Positions 47,026 to 59,458 are shown, counted from the stretch's first letter. The stretch is DNA of 64,000 nucleotides from Dokdonella koreensis DS-123 (GCF_001632775.1 NZ_CP015249.1:1530686-1594685); one strand, 5' to 3'. A program made the numbers and translations. The notes: generated from the sequence alone by a model not told the origin.

Positions 47026-48479
47026 ACATGACCGCGTTCGATCCCAACGACTTTCTCGTGATCCTGCCGGAGATCTTCCTGCTGGCCGCCACGTTCGTGC
47101 TGCTGCTGGTGGACCTGTTCCTGAAGCCCGGGCAGCGCGGCGTCACCCATTGGCTGGCGCTGCTGATCCTGGCGGTGACCGCGGCCCTGGTCTGGCGCGA
47201 CGCGCCGGCAGCCGGGCAGGGCTGGACGGCCTTCGGCGGCATGTTCCAGCGCGATGCCGTCGCCACCGTGCTCAAGCTGTTCATCCTGCTGCTGAGCGGC
47301 CTGACGTTCGTCTACGGGCGGGAGTATCTGCGCGAGCGCAACCTGCTGGTCGGCGAGTTCTACCTGCTGGTCATGTTCGCCACGCTCGGCATGCTGCTGC
47401 TGGTGTCGGCCGGCAACCTGGTCATGGTCTACCTCGGCCTCGAGCTGCTGACGCTGTCCTCGTATGCGCTGGTCGCCCTGCATCGCGACTCGAAGGAATC
47501 CTCCGAGGCGGCGATCAAGTACTTCGTGCTGGGCGCGCTCGCCTCGGGCCTGCTGCTCTACGGCATGTCGATGATCTACGGCGCGACCGGCACGCTGGAC
47601 CTGTCGCGCATCCACGCGGCGGTCGACACGGTGCAGCACCCGAACCTGCTCGCGGTCGGCCTGGTGTTCCTGGTGGTCGGCGTCGCGTTCAAGCTCGGCG
47701 CTGCGCCGTTCCACATGTGGCTGCCCGACGTCTACCAGGGCGCCCCGACGGCGGTCACGCTGTTCATCGGCTCGGCACCCAAGCTGGCCGCCTTCGGCAT
47801 GGCCTGGCGCCTGCTGGACGGGGGGCTGGGCGGGCTCGCGCCGCACTGGACGCAGATGCTGGCGTTCCTGATCGTGCTGTCGCTGGCGGTCGGCAACATC
47901 TTCGCGATCGCGCAGACCAACCTCAAGCGCCTGCTGGCGTATTCGACGATCTCGCACATCGGCTTCCTGCTGCTGGGCTTCGTCGGTGCCACGTCCGACG
48001 GCTACGCGGCGGCGCTGTTCTACGCGGTCAGCTATGCGATCACCGCGGCCGTGGCGTTCGGCATGATCCTGCTGCTGGCGCGCGCCGGCTTCGAGGCCGG
48101 CGACATCGAGGATTTCAAGGGGCTCAATCGCCGCAACCCGTGGTACGCCGGGATCATGGCGATCGTGATGTTCTCGCTGGCGGGCGTGCCACCGCTGTTC
48201 GGCTTCTTCGCCAAGCTGATGGTGCTCAAGGCGGCGATCGACGCCGGCCAGCTGTGGCTGGCGATCGTCGCGATCGTCTTCGCGATCATCGGTCTCTACT
48301 ACTACCTGCGCGTCGTCAAGGTCATGTACTTCGACGAGCCGGCCGATCCGGCGCCGCTGCTGCTGCCGCGCGACCTGCCGATGCGCTGGGCGTTGTCGGT
48401 CAACGGGCTGGCGCTGCTGGCGCTGGGCCTGACCTGGGGTCCGCTGTTCGACTGGTGCCGGCGCTCGTTCGGCGCCTGA
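47022..48479 (+). CDS. nuoN: NADH-quinone oxidoreductase subunit N
   Basis: A 485-residue antiporter-like membrane subunit, the last gene of the nuo set. Motifs are VYLGLELLTLSSYALVAL with the conserved Glu, and FKLGAAPFHMWLPDVYQGAPTAVTLFIG with the Lys. The tail ends FDWCRRSFGA. ATG 47022 overlaps the nuoM stop by 4 bases. It converges with a delta-60 repeat protein gene 54 bases further on. Confidence 0.96.
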   Translation: MNMTAFDPNDFLVILPEIFLLAATFVLLLVDLFLKPGQRGVTHWLALLILAVTAALVWRDAPAAGQGWTAFGGMFQRDAVATVLKLFILLLSGLTFVYGREYLRERNLLVGEFYLLVMFATLGMLLLVSAGNLVMVYLGLELLTLSSYALVALHRDSKESSEAAIKYFVLGALASGLLLYGMSMIYGATGTLDLSRIHAAVDTVQHPNLLAVGLVFLVVGVAFKLGAAPFHMWLPDVYQGAPTAVTLFIGSAPKLAAFGMAWRLLDGGLGGLAPHWTQMLAFLIVLSLAVGNIFAIAQTNLKRLLAYSTISHIGFLLLGFVGATSDGYAAALFYAVSYAITAAVAFGMILLLARAGFEAGDIEDFKGLNRRNPWYAGIMAIVMFSLAGVPPLFGFFAKLMVLKAAIDAGQLWLAIVAIVFAIIGLYYYLRVVKVMYFDEPADPAPLLLPRDLPMRWALSVNGLALLALGLTWGPLFDWCRRSFGA

Positions 48480-48499
48480 CGTCCGCGACGTGCGACTGC

Positions 48500-48533
48500 G
48501 CCGCGACCGTCCCGGTCGACTACGTGTCGCGGC
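48500..48533. terminator. Hairpin between nuoN and the convergent delta-60 gene
   Basis: GCCGCGAC (48500-48507) pairs perfectly with GTCGCGGC (48526-48533), leaving an 18-base loop. It fills the 54-base gap between two convergent stop codons, which fits a bidirectional 3' end, but there is no T-run. Confidence 0.4.
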
Positions 48534-49952
48534 TCAGGGAGACGGGCACTGCATCGGCCGGGCCGCGGGTTCGTGCCCGTCGGCAAACAGCCGGTCGCCG
48601 ATCAGGCGCATGACGAAATAGCAATCGCCGAGCGGGCCATGGGTCTGGCCGGCGACGACCAGTCGGCCTTGCGGGTCCGGGTCTGCATCGATCACGCCGT
48701 CGTCGTTGCCGCTCCGGCCGAGAACCGGCATCAGATGGGCGGGCCCGTCCGGGCCGGCGGGCAGGGAAGGATCGCTGGACGCGTCCTCGCGCAGGCGAGC
48801 GAACGCGAGGCCCGCTGCCCCCGCTACCCGATACGAAGACCCGAGCACCACGATCCTGCGATCGGCGGTCGGGAACGCGAACGTGCCGGCCATCCAGACC
48901 GCGTCGTTCGCGATGCGGACCAGGCCGGGGTGGCCGGGCTGCTGCTGCTGCGCGTTGAAGCGCGGGTCGAGCTGCCCGGCGGTCGTGAAACGGGCGGCAT
49001 CCAGCGAGAACGACGTGCTGGTCAGCGAGATGACGGCGTGGCCGACCAGTATCCGGCCCGTGCGGTCGCGCGCCAGCGATCCGACTTGCGGGAAGTCCGA
49101 GGCGCTGGCGGCGACCTCCATCGTCGCCAGTCCGCCACCGAAACCCAGGTCCAGCGCGCCGTTGGATAGCAGACGCGCGACGGCGAGGCGGCCGGGAGCG
49201 TTCACGGGCTTTTCGACGCCGGCCACCAGCAGGGCGTCCGTGTCGTCCAGCAGCAGGCGTCCGAGGCTCGTCGATGCCGGCAGCCAGGCGATGCCGGCGG
49301 CGCCATAGGCCGGATCGAGCGCGCCATCGGGCAGGAATCGCGCAACCGCCGCCGCCGGCGCGCCGGTGGGCGCGCTCAGCAGGATGCGGTCGGCCGCGTC
49401 GACGGCGAGTTGTCCGTTGTAGGTAAGGGCAGCGGGCTGAGCGCCCGAAGCTGCGTAATCGAATCGCCGATAGCCGACGCCCGCGAAAGACGGGTCGAGT
49501 TGACCGAACGGCGTCAGGACGCCGAGCAATGTAGTGGCGGAAACGCCCGAGATATCGAGCAGCACGCCACTGGCGAAGACGATCCGCCCGTCGCCCAGCA
49601 ATGCGATATCGCCGAGGCTCGCCCCGTACGGGTAGAGGGCCGGGTCGAGCGCGAAGACGAATCTTCCGCCGCTGCCGAAACCCGGGTCGGGCTGGCCGTT
49701 CGGCAGCAGCTTGGCGACATACGGACGGGTCTGACCGTCCGGGCCGTGCTCGGAGCCGGCGAGGAAGATCGATCCATCGGTGCCGACGCGGGCCGCGCGC
49801 AGACCTGCGGCGGCCGTCGGCGGCGGGTTGACCGGAGTGACCAGCAGCACGCCGTCCTGTCCGAAGCTGCGGTCGAGCAGGGGGACCGATGTGGCCGCCG
49901 CGGCTCCGGCAGCGGCAGTCGCCGCCAGCACGGCCAGGGCGAGAGATTTCAT
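48534..49952 (-). CDS. Secreted delta-60 repeat (beta-propeller) protein with C-terminal F-x-x-G-H-E tail
   Basis: A 472-residue protein with a signal peptide (MKSLALAVLAATAAAGAAAA). About five or six delta-60 repeats follow, with the units LPNGQPDPGFGSGG, PFGQLDPSFAGVG, PDGALDPAYGAAG, SNGALDLGFGGG and TAGQLDPRFN paired with GRIVFASG, DRILLSAP and ALLVAGV strands. These form a beta-propeller of unknown ligand. The tail reads GDRLFADGHEPAARPMQCPSP, related to the tails of the beta-helix proteins here. Start 49952 has GGAG 9 bases before it; ATG 49967 is an alternative without better support. It should be exported; function unknown. Confidence 0.85.
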   Translation of the reverse strand: MKSLALAVLAATAAAGAAAATSVPLLDRSFGQDGVLLVTPVNPPPTAAAGLRAARVGTDGSIFLAGSEHGPDGQTRPYVAKLLPNGQPDPGFGSGGRFVFALDPALYPYGASLGDIALLGDGRIVFASGVLLDISGVSATTLLGVLTPFGQLDPSFAGVGYRRFDYAASGAQPAALTYNGQLAVDAADRILLSAPTGAPAAAVARFLPDGALDPAYGAAGIAWLPASTSLGRLLLDDTDALLVAGVEKPVNAPGRLAVARLLSNGALDLGFGGGLATMEVAASASDFPQVGSLARDRTGRILVGHAVISLTSTSFSLDAARFTTAGQLDPRFNAQQQQPGHPGLVRIANDAVWMAGTFAFPTADRRIVVLGSSYRVAGAAGLAFARLREDASSDPSLPAGPDGPAHLMPVLGRSGNDDGVIDADPDPQGRLVVAGQTHGPLGDCYFVMRLIGDRLFADGHEPAARPMQCPSP

Positions 49953-50081
49953 GGCAGCGCACTCCATCGCTGTTCAAGCGGGGCTAAGTCTATGCCAGGC
50001 AGAGACATTTTGGAATTTTTGACGTCGGAACCGCTTTCTTGGGGCGGTCACCGGCGATTCAATCTCGTGTAAAAGACAGGC

Positions 50082-50110
50082 TTGTGTTGTCCGCGAGCGA
50101 TGACTACAAT
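50082..50110 (+). promoter_or_regulatory. Promoter of the initiator tRNA
   Basis: TTGTGT (50082-50087), 17 bases, TACAAT (50105-50110). Transcription would start near 50117, just ahead of the tRNA. The bases after the -10 box (AGCGGGC) form a GC-rich discriminator, typical of stable-RNA promoters under stringent control by ppGpp and DksA. Confidence 0.72.
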
Positions 50111-50122
50111 AGCGGGCTCTGA

Positions 50123-50199
50123 TGCGGGGTGGAGCAGTCTGGCAGCTCGTCGGGCTCATAACCCGAAGGTCGCAGGTTCAAATCCTGCCCCCGCTACCA
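50123..50199 (+). tRNA. Initiator tRNA-fMet (anticodon CAT)
   Basis: A 77-base tRNA with encoded CCA. The anticodon stem ends in three G-C pairs (GGG/CCC) around CTCATAA, the mark of initiator tRNA. The acceptor stem has T at position 1 facing T at position 72, so 1:72 cannot pair; E. coli has C facing A. The remaining acceptor is GCGGGG with CCCCGC. The position upstream of rimP-nusA-infB matches metY of E. coli. Its own promoter and terminator surround it. Confidence 0.96.
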
Positions 50200-50214
50200 G
50201 GGTCTTCAGCGAAG

Positions 50215-50235
50215 GGCCACCACGGTGGCCTTTTT
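50215..50235 (+). terminator. Terminator after tRNA-fMet
   Basis: GGCCACC / AC / GGTGGCC (50215-50230) followed by TTTTT (50231-50235) is a rho-independent terminator 15 bases after the tRNA. Confidence 0.85.
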
Positions 50236-50297
50236 GCTGAGCGCAGGATGCGCACGTTGCCGATGTATCGGATGCAAGACAACGGCGGACTTAAGGA

Positions 50298-50323
50298 ACG
50301 GGGCCTCGGCCCCGTTTTTGTTT
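50298..50323 (+). terminator. Second intrinsic terminator or attenuator before rimP
   Basis: ACGGGGCC / TC / GGCCCCGT (50298-50315) with the T-rich tail TTTTGTTTT is a strong rho-independent terminator 70 bases before rimP. In E. coli the metY-rimP leader also holds terminators, so it may limit read-through into rimP-nusA. No clear promoter is visible between it and rimP. Confidence 0.8.
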
Positions 50324-50393
50324 TCGGTACCCAGGCTCGCCGAGCCGCAGCTCCGGTCCGGCGCATCCTTCAACGTGTGGTAATGCTCGCGAA

Positions 50394-50918
50394 GTGAAAG
50401 ACGAGGAACTGGTCGAACTGCTGGCGCCGATCGTGGCCGATCTCGGACTGGAATGCTGGGGGGTCGAATACCGTCCCAGCGCCGGCAACAGCCTTCTGCG
50501 CGTCTACATCGACGTGCCGGACCGGCCGGTCACCGTCGACGACTGCGAAGCGGCCAGCCGGGAGATTTCAGCGGCGCTGGACGTGGACGATCCGATCAAG
50601 GGCCACTACACGCTGGAAGTGTCCTCGCCCGGCCTCGACCGTCCGCTGTTCACGCCCGCGCAGTTCCAGCGCTTCGTCGGCGAGCGGGTCAAGGTCGCGG
50701 TCAATCTGCCGGTGGGCGGCCGGCGCCGGTTCCAGGGAGTGCTGGCGGCGGCAGGTGACGAGGCGATCGTCCTGGCCGTCGACGGCGGCGAGGCGACGAT
50801 TGCCTATTCGAATATTCAAGGTGCCCGGTTGATGCCCGACTACGTCGCGCTGGGTCTCGCGCCCGCGGACAAGCCCAAGGGCAGCGGCAAGGCGCCGACG
50901 AAGGCGAAGAAGGCTTGA
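50394..50918 (+). CDS. rimP: Ribosome maturation factor RimP
   Basis: A 174-residue protein that assists maturation of the 30S subunit. It has the RimP N-terminal domain ([39 protein letters not shown]) with the signature [18 protein letters not shown], and the C-terminal SH3-like domain. The tail is Lys/Ala-rich ([13 protein letters not shown]). The start is GTG 50394. It is the first protein gene of the translation cluster. Confidence 0.95.
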   Translation: MKDEELVELLAPIVADLGLECWGVEYRPSAGNSLLRVYIDVPDRPVTVDDCEAASREISAALDVDDPIKGHYTLEVSSPGLDRPLFTPAQFQRFVGERVKVAVNLPVGGRRRFQGVLAAAGDEAIVLAVDGGEATIAYSNIQGARLMPDYVALGLAPADKPKGSGKAPTKAKKA

Positions 50919-50967
50919 TGTTTATTTCCGGTCCGGCGTTTTCCGGCGTCCGGTGGAGTACGAAGCG

Positions 50968-52461
50968 ATGAGCAAAGAATTGTTGCTGGTGGTGGATGCG
51001 GTCGCCAACGAAAAGGGCGTGCCGATGGAAGTCATTTTCGAGGCGATGGAAGCCGCACTGGCCTCCGCCGCCAAGAAGCGCTATCCGGATCAGGATGTCG
51101 CAGTCCGCGTTTCGATCGACAAGGAAACCGGTGACTACGAGACCTTCCGCCGCTGGGAGGTGGTCGCCGACGACGTCGTCATGGAGTCGCCCGACCGGCA
51201 GATCCGCCTGATGGACGCCGAGGACGAGAAGCCCGGCTCGGTCGTGGGCGACTTCGTCGAGGAGCAGATCGAGAACCCCGACTTCGGCCGCATCGCGGCG
51301 CAGGCGGCCAAGCAGGTGATCGTGCAGCGCGTCCGCGAGGCCGAGCGCGCGCAGATCGTCGACGCCTACCGCGACCGTATCGGCGAGCTGATCACCGGCG
51401 TCGTCAAGCGCGTGGAGCGCGGTAACATCTATCTCGACCTGGGTGGCAACACCGAGGCCTTCATCCCGCGCGACAAGTCGATCCCGCGCGAGGCCGTGCG
51501 TGCCGGCGACCGCGTGCGCGGCTACCTGTTCGACGTGCGTTCGGAAGTGCGCGGCCCGCAGCTGTTCGTCTCGCGCACCGCGCCGGAGTTCATGATCGAG
51601 CTGTTCAAGCTCGAGGTGCCCGAGGTCGGCCAGGGGCTGGTCGAGATCAAGGCCTGTGCCCGTGACGCGGGCGACCGCGCCAAGATCGCCGTGCTGGCGC
51701 ACGACAGCCGTACCGACCCGATCGGCGCCTGCATCGGCATGCGCGGCTCGCGCGTCCAGGCGGTGTCGAACGAGCTCAACGGCGAGCGCATCGACATCGT
51801 GTTGTGGAACGACAACCCGGCCCAGTTCGTCATCAACGCGATGGCGCCGGCCGAGGTCCAGTCGATCATCGTCGACGAAGAGCGCCACTCGATGGACATC
51901 GCCGTCGCCGAGGACAAGCTCTCGCAGGCGATCGGCCGCGGCGGCCAGAACGTTCGCCTGGCCAGCAAGCTGTCCGGCTGGCAGCTCAACGTCATGACGG
52001 CCGACCAGGTGCGCGCCAAGTCCGAGTCCGAGCAGGCGGCCGCGCTGGAACTGTTCATGGCCAAGCTCGAAGTGGACAACGAGATCGCCCAGATCCTGGT
52101 GCAGGAGGGCTTCTCGACGGTCGAGGAGATCGCCTACGTGCCGACCGCCGAGCTGCTGGCGATCGAGGGCTTCGACGAGGACATCGTCGAGGAACTGCGT
52201 GCCCGTGCCCGCGACGCCCTGCTGACCGACGCGCTGTCGGCGGAGGAGGAGATCGAGGAGCACAAGCCGGCCGACGACCTGCTCTCGGTCGAGGGGGTCG
52301 GCGACGACCTGGGCTACGAGCTGGCGCGTCACGGCATCGTCACCCGCGAGAATCTCGCGGACCTGGCCACCGACGAGCTGATCGAGCTGGGCATCGAGGG
52401 CCTCGACGAGGCGCGCGCCTCCGCGATCATCATGGCGGCGCGTGAGTTCGAGGTTTCATAA
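50968..52461 (+). CDS. nusA: Transcription termination/antitermination factor NusA
   Basis: A 497-residue protein: N-terminal RNA-polymerase-binding domain (about 1-130), S1 domain (about 135-200, [29 protein letters not shown]), two KH domains (about 230-345, [27 protein letters not shown] and [17 protein letters not shown]) and two acidic C-terminal repeats (about 365-497). It sets pausing and termination and is part of antitermination complexes. The two acidic repeats match the gammaproteobacterial form. Start ATG 50968, with GGAG about 10 bases before it. The gap to infB is 192 bases. Confidence 0.97.
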   Translation: MSKELLLVVDAVANEKGVPMEVIFEAMEAALASAAKKRYPDQDVAVRVSIDKETGDYETFRRWEVVADDVVMESPDRQIRLMDAEDEKPGSVVGDFVEEQIENPDFGRIAAQAAKQVIVQRVREAERAQIVDAYRDRIGELITGVVKRVERGNIYLDLGGNTEAFIPRDKSIPREAVRAGDRVRGYLFDVRSEVRGPQLFVSRTAPEFMIELFKLEVPEVGQGLVEIKACARDAGDRAKIAVLAHDSRTDPIGACIGMRGSRVQAVSNELNGERIDIVLWNDNPAQFVINAMAPAEVQSIIVDEERHSMDIAVAEDKLSQAIGRGGQNVRLASKLSGWQLNVMTADQVRAKSESEQAAALELFMAKLEVDNEIAQILVQEGFSTVEEIAYVPTAELLAIEGFDEDIVEELRARARDALLTDALSAEEEIEEHKPADDLLSVEGVGDDLGYELARHGIVTRENLADLATDELIELGIEGLDEARASAIIMAAREFEVS

Positions 52462-52538
52462 GACGGTACTGGAAGAACGCCGGTGCAGGATGCGCCGGCC
52501 GGCAATCGGTTCATCGTTGCCGCAATGACGGGAAGCGT

Positions 52539-52563
52539 CCGGTCGCCGCAAGTGCGCGACCGG
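52539..52563 (+). other. Hairpin in the nusA-infB gap
   Basis: CCGGTCGC (52539-52546) and GCGACCGG (52556-52563) form a perfect 8-bp stem with a 9-base loop inside the 192-base gap. A smaller GCGCC/GGCGC stem follows. No T-run, so mRNA processing or a translational role for infB is possible. No coding sequence is recognised in the gap. Confidence 0.4.
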
Positions 52564-52653
52564 CCGCCGGCGTCGGAATGATGTGGAACCGGCGCCGTGT
52601 AGGCGCGGCGCATCGCAGGGCAAGTGCAGGCAGGTCTGGGAGTAAGCGCAATC

Positions 52654-55269
<2,616 letters not shown>

Positions 55270-55284
55270 CCCGGGTTGCTGCCG

Positions 55285-55656
55285 ATGGCCGACTTCACCC
55301 GTTCCGATCGCGTCGCCGTGCAGCTCCGCAAGGAGCTGTCGGTGCTCGTCCACGCCGCGGTCCGCGACCACGCCCTGCCGTCGGTCAGCGTCTCCGACGT
55401 GGAGGTCAGCCGCGAGCTGGACGTGGCGAACGTCTACGTGACGACGCTGGTTTCCGCGCAGGGACCTGCCGCGGTCGCCGCGCTGAAGGAGATGGCGGTG
55501 GAGTTCCGGCGCACGCTGTCGCGAAGCCTGCGCATGCGCCGCGTTCCGGAGCTGCGCTTCCGCTACGACGACTCGGTCGACCGCGGCGAGCGCATCGAGG
55601 CCCTGCTGCGTGACAACCGGCCGGCCGCGCCCGACGCGCCGGCGGACGAGGACTGA
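55285..55656 (+). CDS. rbfA: Ribosome-binding factor A
   Basis: A 123-residue KH-like protein needed for 16S rRNA 5'-end processing and late 30S assembly. The core shows RKELSVLVHAAVRDHALPSVSVSDVEVSRELDVANVYVTTL and LRMRRVPELRFRYDDSVDRGERIEALL, typical of RbfA. ATG 55285 gives MADFTRSDRVAVQL; a TTG 9 bases upstream is in frame but unlikely. It is 15 bases after infB. Confidence 0.95.
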   Translation: MADFTRSDRVAVQLRKELSVLVHAAVRDHALPSVSVSDVEVSRELDVANVYVTTLVSAQGPAAVAALKEMAVEFRRTLSRSLRMRRVPELRFRYDDSVDRGERIEALLRDNRPAAPDAPADED

Positions 55657-55704
55657 ACGCACGGGCCGCGGCGCGACAGGGCCGGCGGCGAGTGCCTTTC
55701 CTGC

Positions 55705-56634
55705 ATGGGTCAACGCGACATCACCGGCATCATCCTGCTCGACAAGCCGCAGGGATCGACCTCGAACCAGGCCCTGCAGCGGGTGCGACGCCTTTTCGGC
55801 GCGGCCAAGGCCGGCCATACCGGCAGTCTCGATCCGCTGGCGACCGGCCTGCTGCCGGTCTGCTTCGGCGAAGCGACCAAGATCGCCGGCCTGCTGCTGG
55901 GTTCGGCCAAGGCGTACGAGACCGAGTGCCGGCTCGGTGTCGTGACCGACACCGACGACGCCCAGGGCGCGGTGACCGTCGAGCGGCCGGTGCCGCCGCT
56001 GGTGCCGGACGCCATCGTGCGCGCCCTGGCGGAACTGACCGGCCGCATCGTCCAGGTGCCCCCGGTGTACTCGGCGATCAAGCGCGACGGGGAGCCGCTC
56101 TACAAGCTGGCCCGCCGCGGCGTCGCGGTCCAGGCCCCGCCGCGCGAGGTGGAGGTGCGGCGATTCGAGCTGGTCGAGCAGCGGGGCGAATCGCTTCGCC
56201 TGCGGGTGGAGTGCGGTTCGGGTACCTATGTGCGCAGCCTGGTCCGCGACCTCGGCGAGCGCCTCGGCTGCGGCGCGCACGTGACGGTGCTGCGGCGCCT
56301 GTGGGTCGATCCGTTCAGGGAGCCGCGGATGTACGACTTCCAGACGCTGGAAGCCATCGCGGCCGGGCAGGGCGCGCCGGCGCTGGACGCCTTGCTGCTG
56401 CCGTTGGAGCAGGGCCTGGCCGCCTACCCGCAGGTCCGCGTGGAGGCGTCCGAAGCGGCTCGCCTGCGCCAGGGCCAGCCGGCGCGGCCGGCGATGCCGG
56501 CGGCGGCGGGTGCCGCGGTGGCGCTGGACGGCCAGGGCCGGGCAGTGGCCCTGGTCGAGGTTTCGGCGGATGGCTGGCTGCGTGCCACGCGCGGCCTCAA
56601 CGTCGGCGGGCCGGGCGCCGGGCCCGCCGTGTGA
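55705..56634 (+). CDS. truB: tRNA pseudouridine(55) synthase
   Basis: A 309-residue enzyme that makes pseudouridine 55 in the T-loop of tRNAs. The catalytic Asp is in [19 protein letters not shown], with later motifs [39 protein letters not shown] and [24 protein letters not shown]. The C-terminal domain follows from about 240. A perfect GC hairpin (56605-56628) lies in the last codons but has no T-run. The gene is 48 bases after rbfA. Confidence 0.96.
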   Translation: MGQRDITGIILLDKPQGSTSNQALQRVRRLFGAAKAGHTGSLDPLATGLLPVCFGEATKIAGLLLGSAKAYETECRLGVVTDTDDAQGAVTVERPVPPLVPDAIVRALAELTGRIVQVPPVYSAIKRDGEPLYKLARRGVAVQAPPREVEVRRFELVEQRGESLRLRVECGSGTYVRSLVRDLGERLGCGAHVTVLRRLWVDPFREPRMYDFQTLEAIAAGQGAPALDALLLPLEQGLAAYPQVRVEASEAARLRQGQPARPAMPAAAGAAVALDGQGRAVALVEVSADGWLRATRGLNVGGPGAGPAV

Positions 56635-56652
56635 TACGGCAGGCGCAAAACC

Positions 56653-56682
56653 TTGTTCCACCGGCAATTGCGGGGCTACAAT
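56653..56682 (+). promoter_or_regulatory. Promoter of rpsO
   Basis: TTGTTC (56653-56658), 18 bases, TACAAT (56677-56682), placed 19 bases after truB. It would give rpsO-pnp its own transcript with a leader of about 70 bases. Confidence 0.65.
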
Positions 56683-56712
56683 ACCCAGCTTTACCGGCCG
56701 ACCTTACTTTTC

Positions 56713-56746
56713 CGGGATGCCTGCGCGCATCCCGTCTTTCGTTTTC
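56713..56746 (+). terminator. Attenuator-like hairpin in the rpsO leader
   Basis: CGGGATGC (56713-56720) and GCATCCCG (56727-56734) make a perfect 8-bp stem followed by TCTTTCGTTTTC. It lies between the rpsO promoter and ATG 56761. It may end the truB transcript, or act as an attenuator or S15 control site for rpsO. Confidence 0.6.
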
Positions 56747-56760
56747 AAGGGTTCAAGACC

Positions 56761-57030
56761 ATGTCACTCACCACGGAACAGACCAACCAGATCATTGCCG
56801 ACTACCGGCGTGCGGGCAACGACACCGGTTCGCCGGAAGTCCAGGTCGCGCTGCTGTCGGCGCGCATCGATCACCTCAGCAAGCACTTCTCCAGCCATGA
56901 CAAGGACCACCATTCGCGTCGGGGTCTGCTGAAGATGGTGAACCAGCGCCGTCGCCTGCTCAGCTATCTGAAGAACAAGGACGGCGACCGTTACAAGTCG
57001 CTTATCGAACGCCTCGGCCTGCGCCGCTAA
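56761..57030 (+). CDS. rpsO: 30S ribosomal protein S15
   Basis: An 89-residue protein, the standard length, with [60 protein letters not shown] and ERLGLRR. It binds the central domain of 16S rRNA. It sits ahead of pnp, the conserved pairing in which the two are co-expressed and pnp mRNA is processed. Its start is ATG 56761. Confidence 0.98.
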   Translation: MSLTTEQTNQIIADYRRAGNDTGSPEVQVALLSARIDHLSKHFSSHDKDHHSRRGLLKMVNQRRRLLSYLKNKDGDRYKSLIERLGLRR

Positions 57031-57057
57031 GCCGCACCCCAACCCCAGGAGATGGCA

Positions 57058-59160
57058 GTGGCGAAAGTCAGCAAAACATTCCAGTACGGCAATCATCAGG
57101 TCACGCTGGAGACGGGCGAAATCGCCCGCCAGGCGACCGGTGCCGTCGTCGTCAGCATGTCCGGCACGGTCGTGCTGGTCGCCGTGGTCGCCGCTACCAA
57201 GGCGCGCGAAGGGCAGGATTTCTTCCCGCTCACGGTCGACTACCAAGAGAAGTTCTATTCGGCCGGCCGCATTCCCGGCGGATTCTTCAAGCGTGAAGGC
57301 CGTCCGACCGAAAAGGAAACGCTGACGTCGCGACTGATCGATCGTCCGGTCCGCCCGCTGTTTCCCGAGGAATTCAAGAACGAAGTCCAGGTCATCGCCA
57401 ACGTGCTGTCGCTCAATCCCGAAGTGGACGGCGACATCCCGGCGCTGATCGGCGCTTCGGCCGCCCTGTCGCTGGCCGGCATCCCGTTCAAGGGACCGAT
57501 CGGTGCGGCGCGCGTCGGCTATGCCAACGGGCAGTACCTGCTCAACCCGACCGTCAGCGAGCTCAAGACCTCCGACCTCGACCTGGTCGTCGCCGGCACC
57601 TCCAATGCCGTGCTGATGGTCGAGTCCGAGGCCAAGCTGCTGTCCGAGGACGTCATGCTCGGCGCGGTGGTGTTCGGCCACCAGCAGATGCAGACCGCGA
57701 TCCGCGCGATCGCCGAGCTGGCCCAGGAAGCGGGCAAGCCGTCGTGGGACTGGCAGCCGCCGTCGCGCAACGACGCGATGGTCGCCGCGATCAAGAACAC
57801 GCTGGGCGACAGCCTGGCCCAGGCGTTCCAGGTCCGTGACAAGCTGCAGCGCCGCGACGCGATCGCCGCGCTCAAGAAGGACATGCTCGAATCGCTCAAG
57901 GACACGGCGGAAGCCAGCGGCTGGCAGTCGGCCGACCTCGCCAAGGAGTTCGCCGAGCTCGAGTACCGCACGATGCGCGACAGCGTGCTGCAGACGAAGG
58001 TCCGCATCGACGGCCGCAATCTCGACGACGTGCGGCCGATCACCGTGCGCGTCGGCGTGCTGCCGCGGACCCACGGCTCGGCGCTGTTCACGCGCGGCGA
58101 GACGCAGGCCCTGGTCACCGTCACGCTCGGCACCACGCGTGACGCGCAGATCATCGACGCGCCGGAAGGCGAGTCGAAGGACCCGTTCCTGTTCCACTAC
58201 AACTTCCCGCCGTTCTCGGTCGGCGAGACCGGCCGCATGGCCGGTCCGAAGCGCCGCGAGATCGGTCACGGCCGTCTGGCCAAGCGCGGCGTGCAGGCGG
58301 TCAAGCCGAGCATCGAGCAGTTCCCCTACGTGCTGCGCGTGGTTTCGGAGATCACCGAGTCCAACGGTTCCTCGTCGATGGCCTCGGTCTGCGGATCGTC
58401 GCTGGCGATGATGGATGCGGGCGTGCCGCTGAAGGCGCCGGTCGCCGGCATCGCGATGGGTCTGGTCAAGGAAGGCAGCGATTTCGTGGTGCTGTCGGAC
58501 ATCCTCGGTGACGAGGACCATCTGGGCGACATGGACTTCAAGGTCGCCGGCACCGCCGAAGGCATCAGCGCGCTGCAGATGGACATCAAGATCGACGGCA
58601 TCACCGAGGAGATCATGCGTACGGCGCTGGCCCAGGCCCAGCGTGGCCGCCTGCACATCCTCGGCGAGATGAACAAGGTCATCACCAGTGCCCGCACGGA
58701 GATGAGCGAGTTCGCCCCGCGCCTGCTGACGATCAAGATCCACCCGGACAAGATCCGCGAAGTGATCGGCAAGGGCGGCGCGACGATCCGCTCGATCACC
58801 GAGGAGACCGGCACGACGATCGACATCACCGACGACGGCACCGTCGTCATCGCCTCGGTCAACCGCGAGGCCGCCGATGCCGCCAAGAAGCGCATCGAGC
58901 AGATCGTCTCCGACGTCGAGCCGGGCCGCATCTACGAGGGCAAGGTCGCCAAGCTGATGGACTTCGGTGCGTTCGTGACGATCCTGCCGGGCAAGGACGG
59001 TCTCGTCCACGTCTCGCAGATCTCCAACGAGCGCGTCGAGAAGGTCTCGGACAAGCTCAAGGAAGGCGACATCGTCAAGGTCAAGGTGCTCGAGGTCGAC
59101 AAGCAGGGCCGTATTCGCCTGTCGATGAAGGCGGTGGCCGAGGAAGAAGGCGTCGCCTGA
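57058..59160 (+). CDS. pnp: Polyribonucleotide nucleotidyltransferase (PNPase)
   Basis: A 700-residue phosphorolytic 3'-5' exoribonuclease: two RNase PH domains (about 1-225 and 300-540, including [25 protein letters not shown]), a KH domain at about 550-615 ([20 protein letters not shown]) and an S1 domain to the end ([31 protein letters not shown]). It is part of the RNA degradosome. GTG 57058 ([11 protein letters not shown]) is preferred because AGGAG is 6-7 bases upstream; ATG 57052 touches that site. It has a terminator at 59191. Confidence 0.97.
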   Translation: MAKVSKTFQYGNHQVTLETGEIARQATGAVVVSMSGTVVLVAVVAATKAREGQDFFPLTVDYQEKFYSAGRIPGGFFKREGRPTEKETLTSRLIDRPVRPLFPEEFKNEVQVIANVLSLNPEVDGDIPALIGASAALSLAGIPFKGPIGAARVGYANGQYLLNPTVSELKTSDLDLVVAGTSNAVLMVESEAKLLSEDVMLGAVVFGHQQMQTAIRAIAELAQEAGKPSWDWQPPSRNDAMVAAIKNTLGDSLAQAFQVRDKLQRRDAIAALKKDMLESLKDTAEASGWQSADLAKEFAELEYRTMRDSVLQTKVRIDGRNLDDVRPITVRVGVLPRTHGSALFTRGETQALVTVTLGTTRDAQIIDAPEGESKDPFLFHYNFPPFSVGETGRMAGPKRREIGHGRLAKRGVQAVKPSIEQFPYVLRVVSEITESNGSSSMASVCGSSLAMMDAGVPLKAPVAGIAMGLVKEGSDFVVLSDILGDEDHLGDMDFKVAGTAEGISALQMDIKIDGITEEIMRTALAQAQRGRLHILGEMNKVITSARTEMSEFAPRLLTIKIHPDKIREVIGKGGATIRSITEETGTTIDITDDGTVVIASVNREAADAAKKRIEQIVSDVEPGRIYEGKVAKLMDFGAFVTILPGKDGLVHVSQISNERVEKVSDKLKEGDIVKVKVLEVDKQGRIRLSMKAVAEEEGVA

Positions 59161-59190
59161 TCGTTCCACACGTTCATGCGGTACACGAAA

Positions 59191-59216
59191 AAGGCGGACT
59201 TCGGTCCGCCTTTTTT
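59191..59216 (+). terminator. Rho-independent terminator after pnp
   Basis: AAGGCGGAC / TTCG / GTCCGCCTT (59191-59212) has a 9-bp stem and a stable UUCG-type tetraloop, followed by T's to 59216. The A-run on the other side makes it work in both directions. Confidence 0.92.
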
Positions 59217-59458
59217 GTTGTCCGGCGATCCGTCCCGCACCTGCCTGTCATGCGGCGCAGCGACAATGGCGGCGAGGCGCGCGGATCGGCCCGGCCGTGC
59301 CGCCGTGCGCCATGGGCCGCGCTGCCGGTCGATATCCGCCTGATCGGGAAGGAATCCTGTGCGACACGGCCCGGTGCGGCCGGGCACGCCGCCGCCGCCC
59401 TGGCCGGGGCGGCGGCGGCAATGGCGATGCCGCATTGCAGCAATCGCGGGGCGTGTGG
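59217..59458. other. Intergenic stretch without a recognised gene
   Basis: The 242 bases between the pnp terminator and the promoter region of the TonB receptor hold only short GC-rich open frames without homology or ribosome-binding sites. Nothing regulatory was recognised. Confidence 0.5.
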
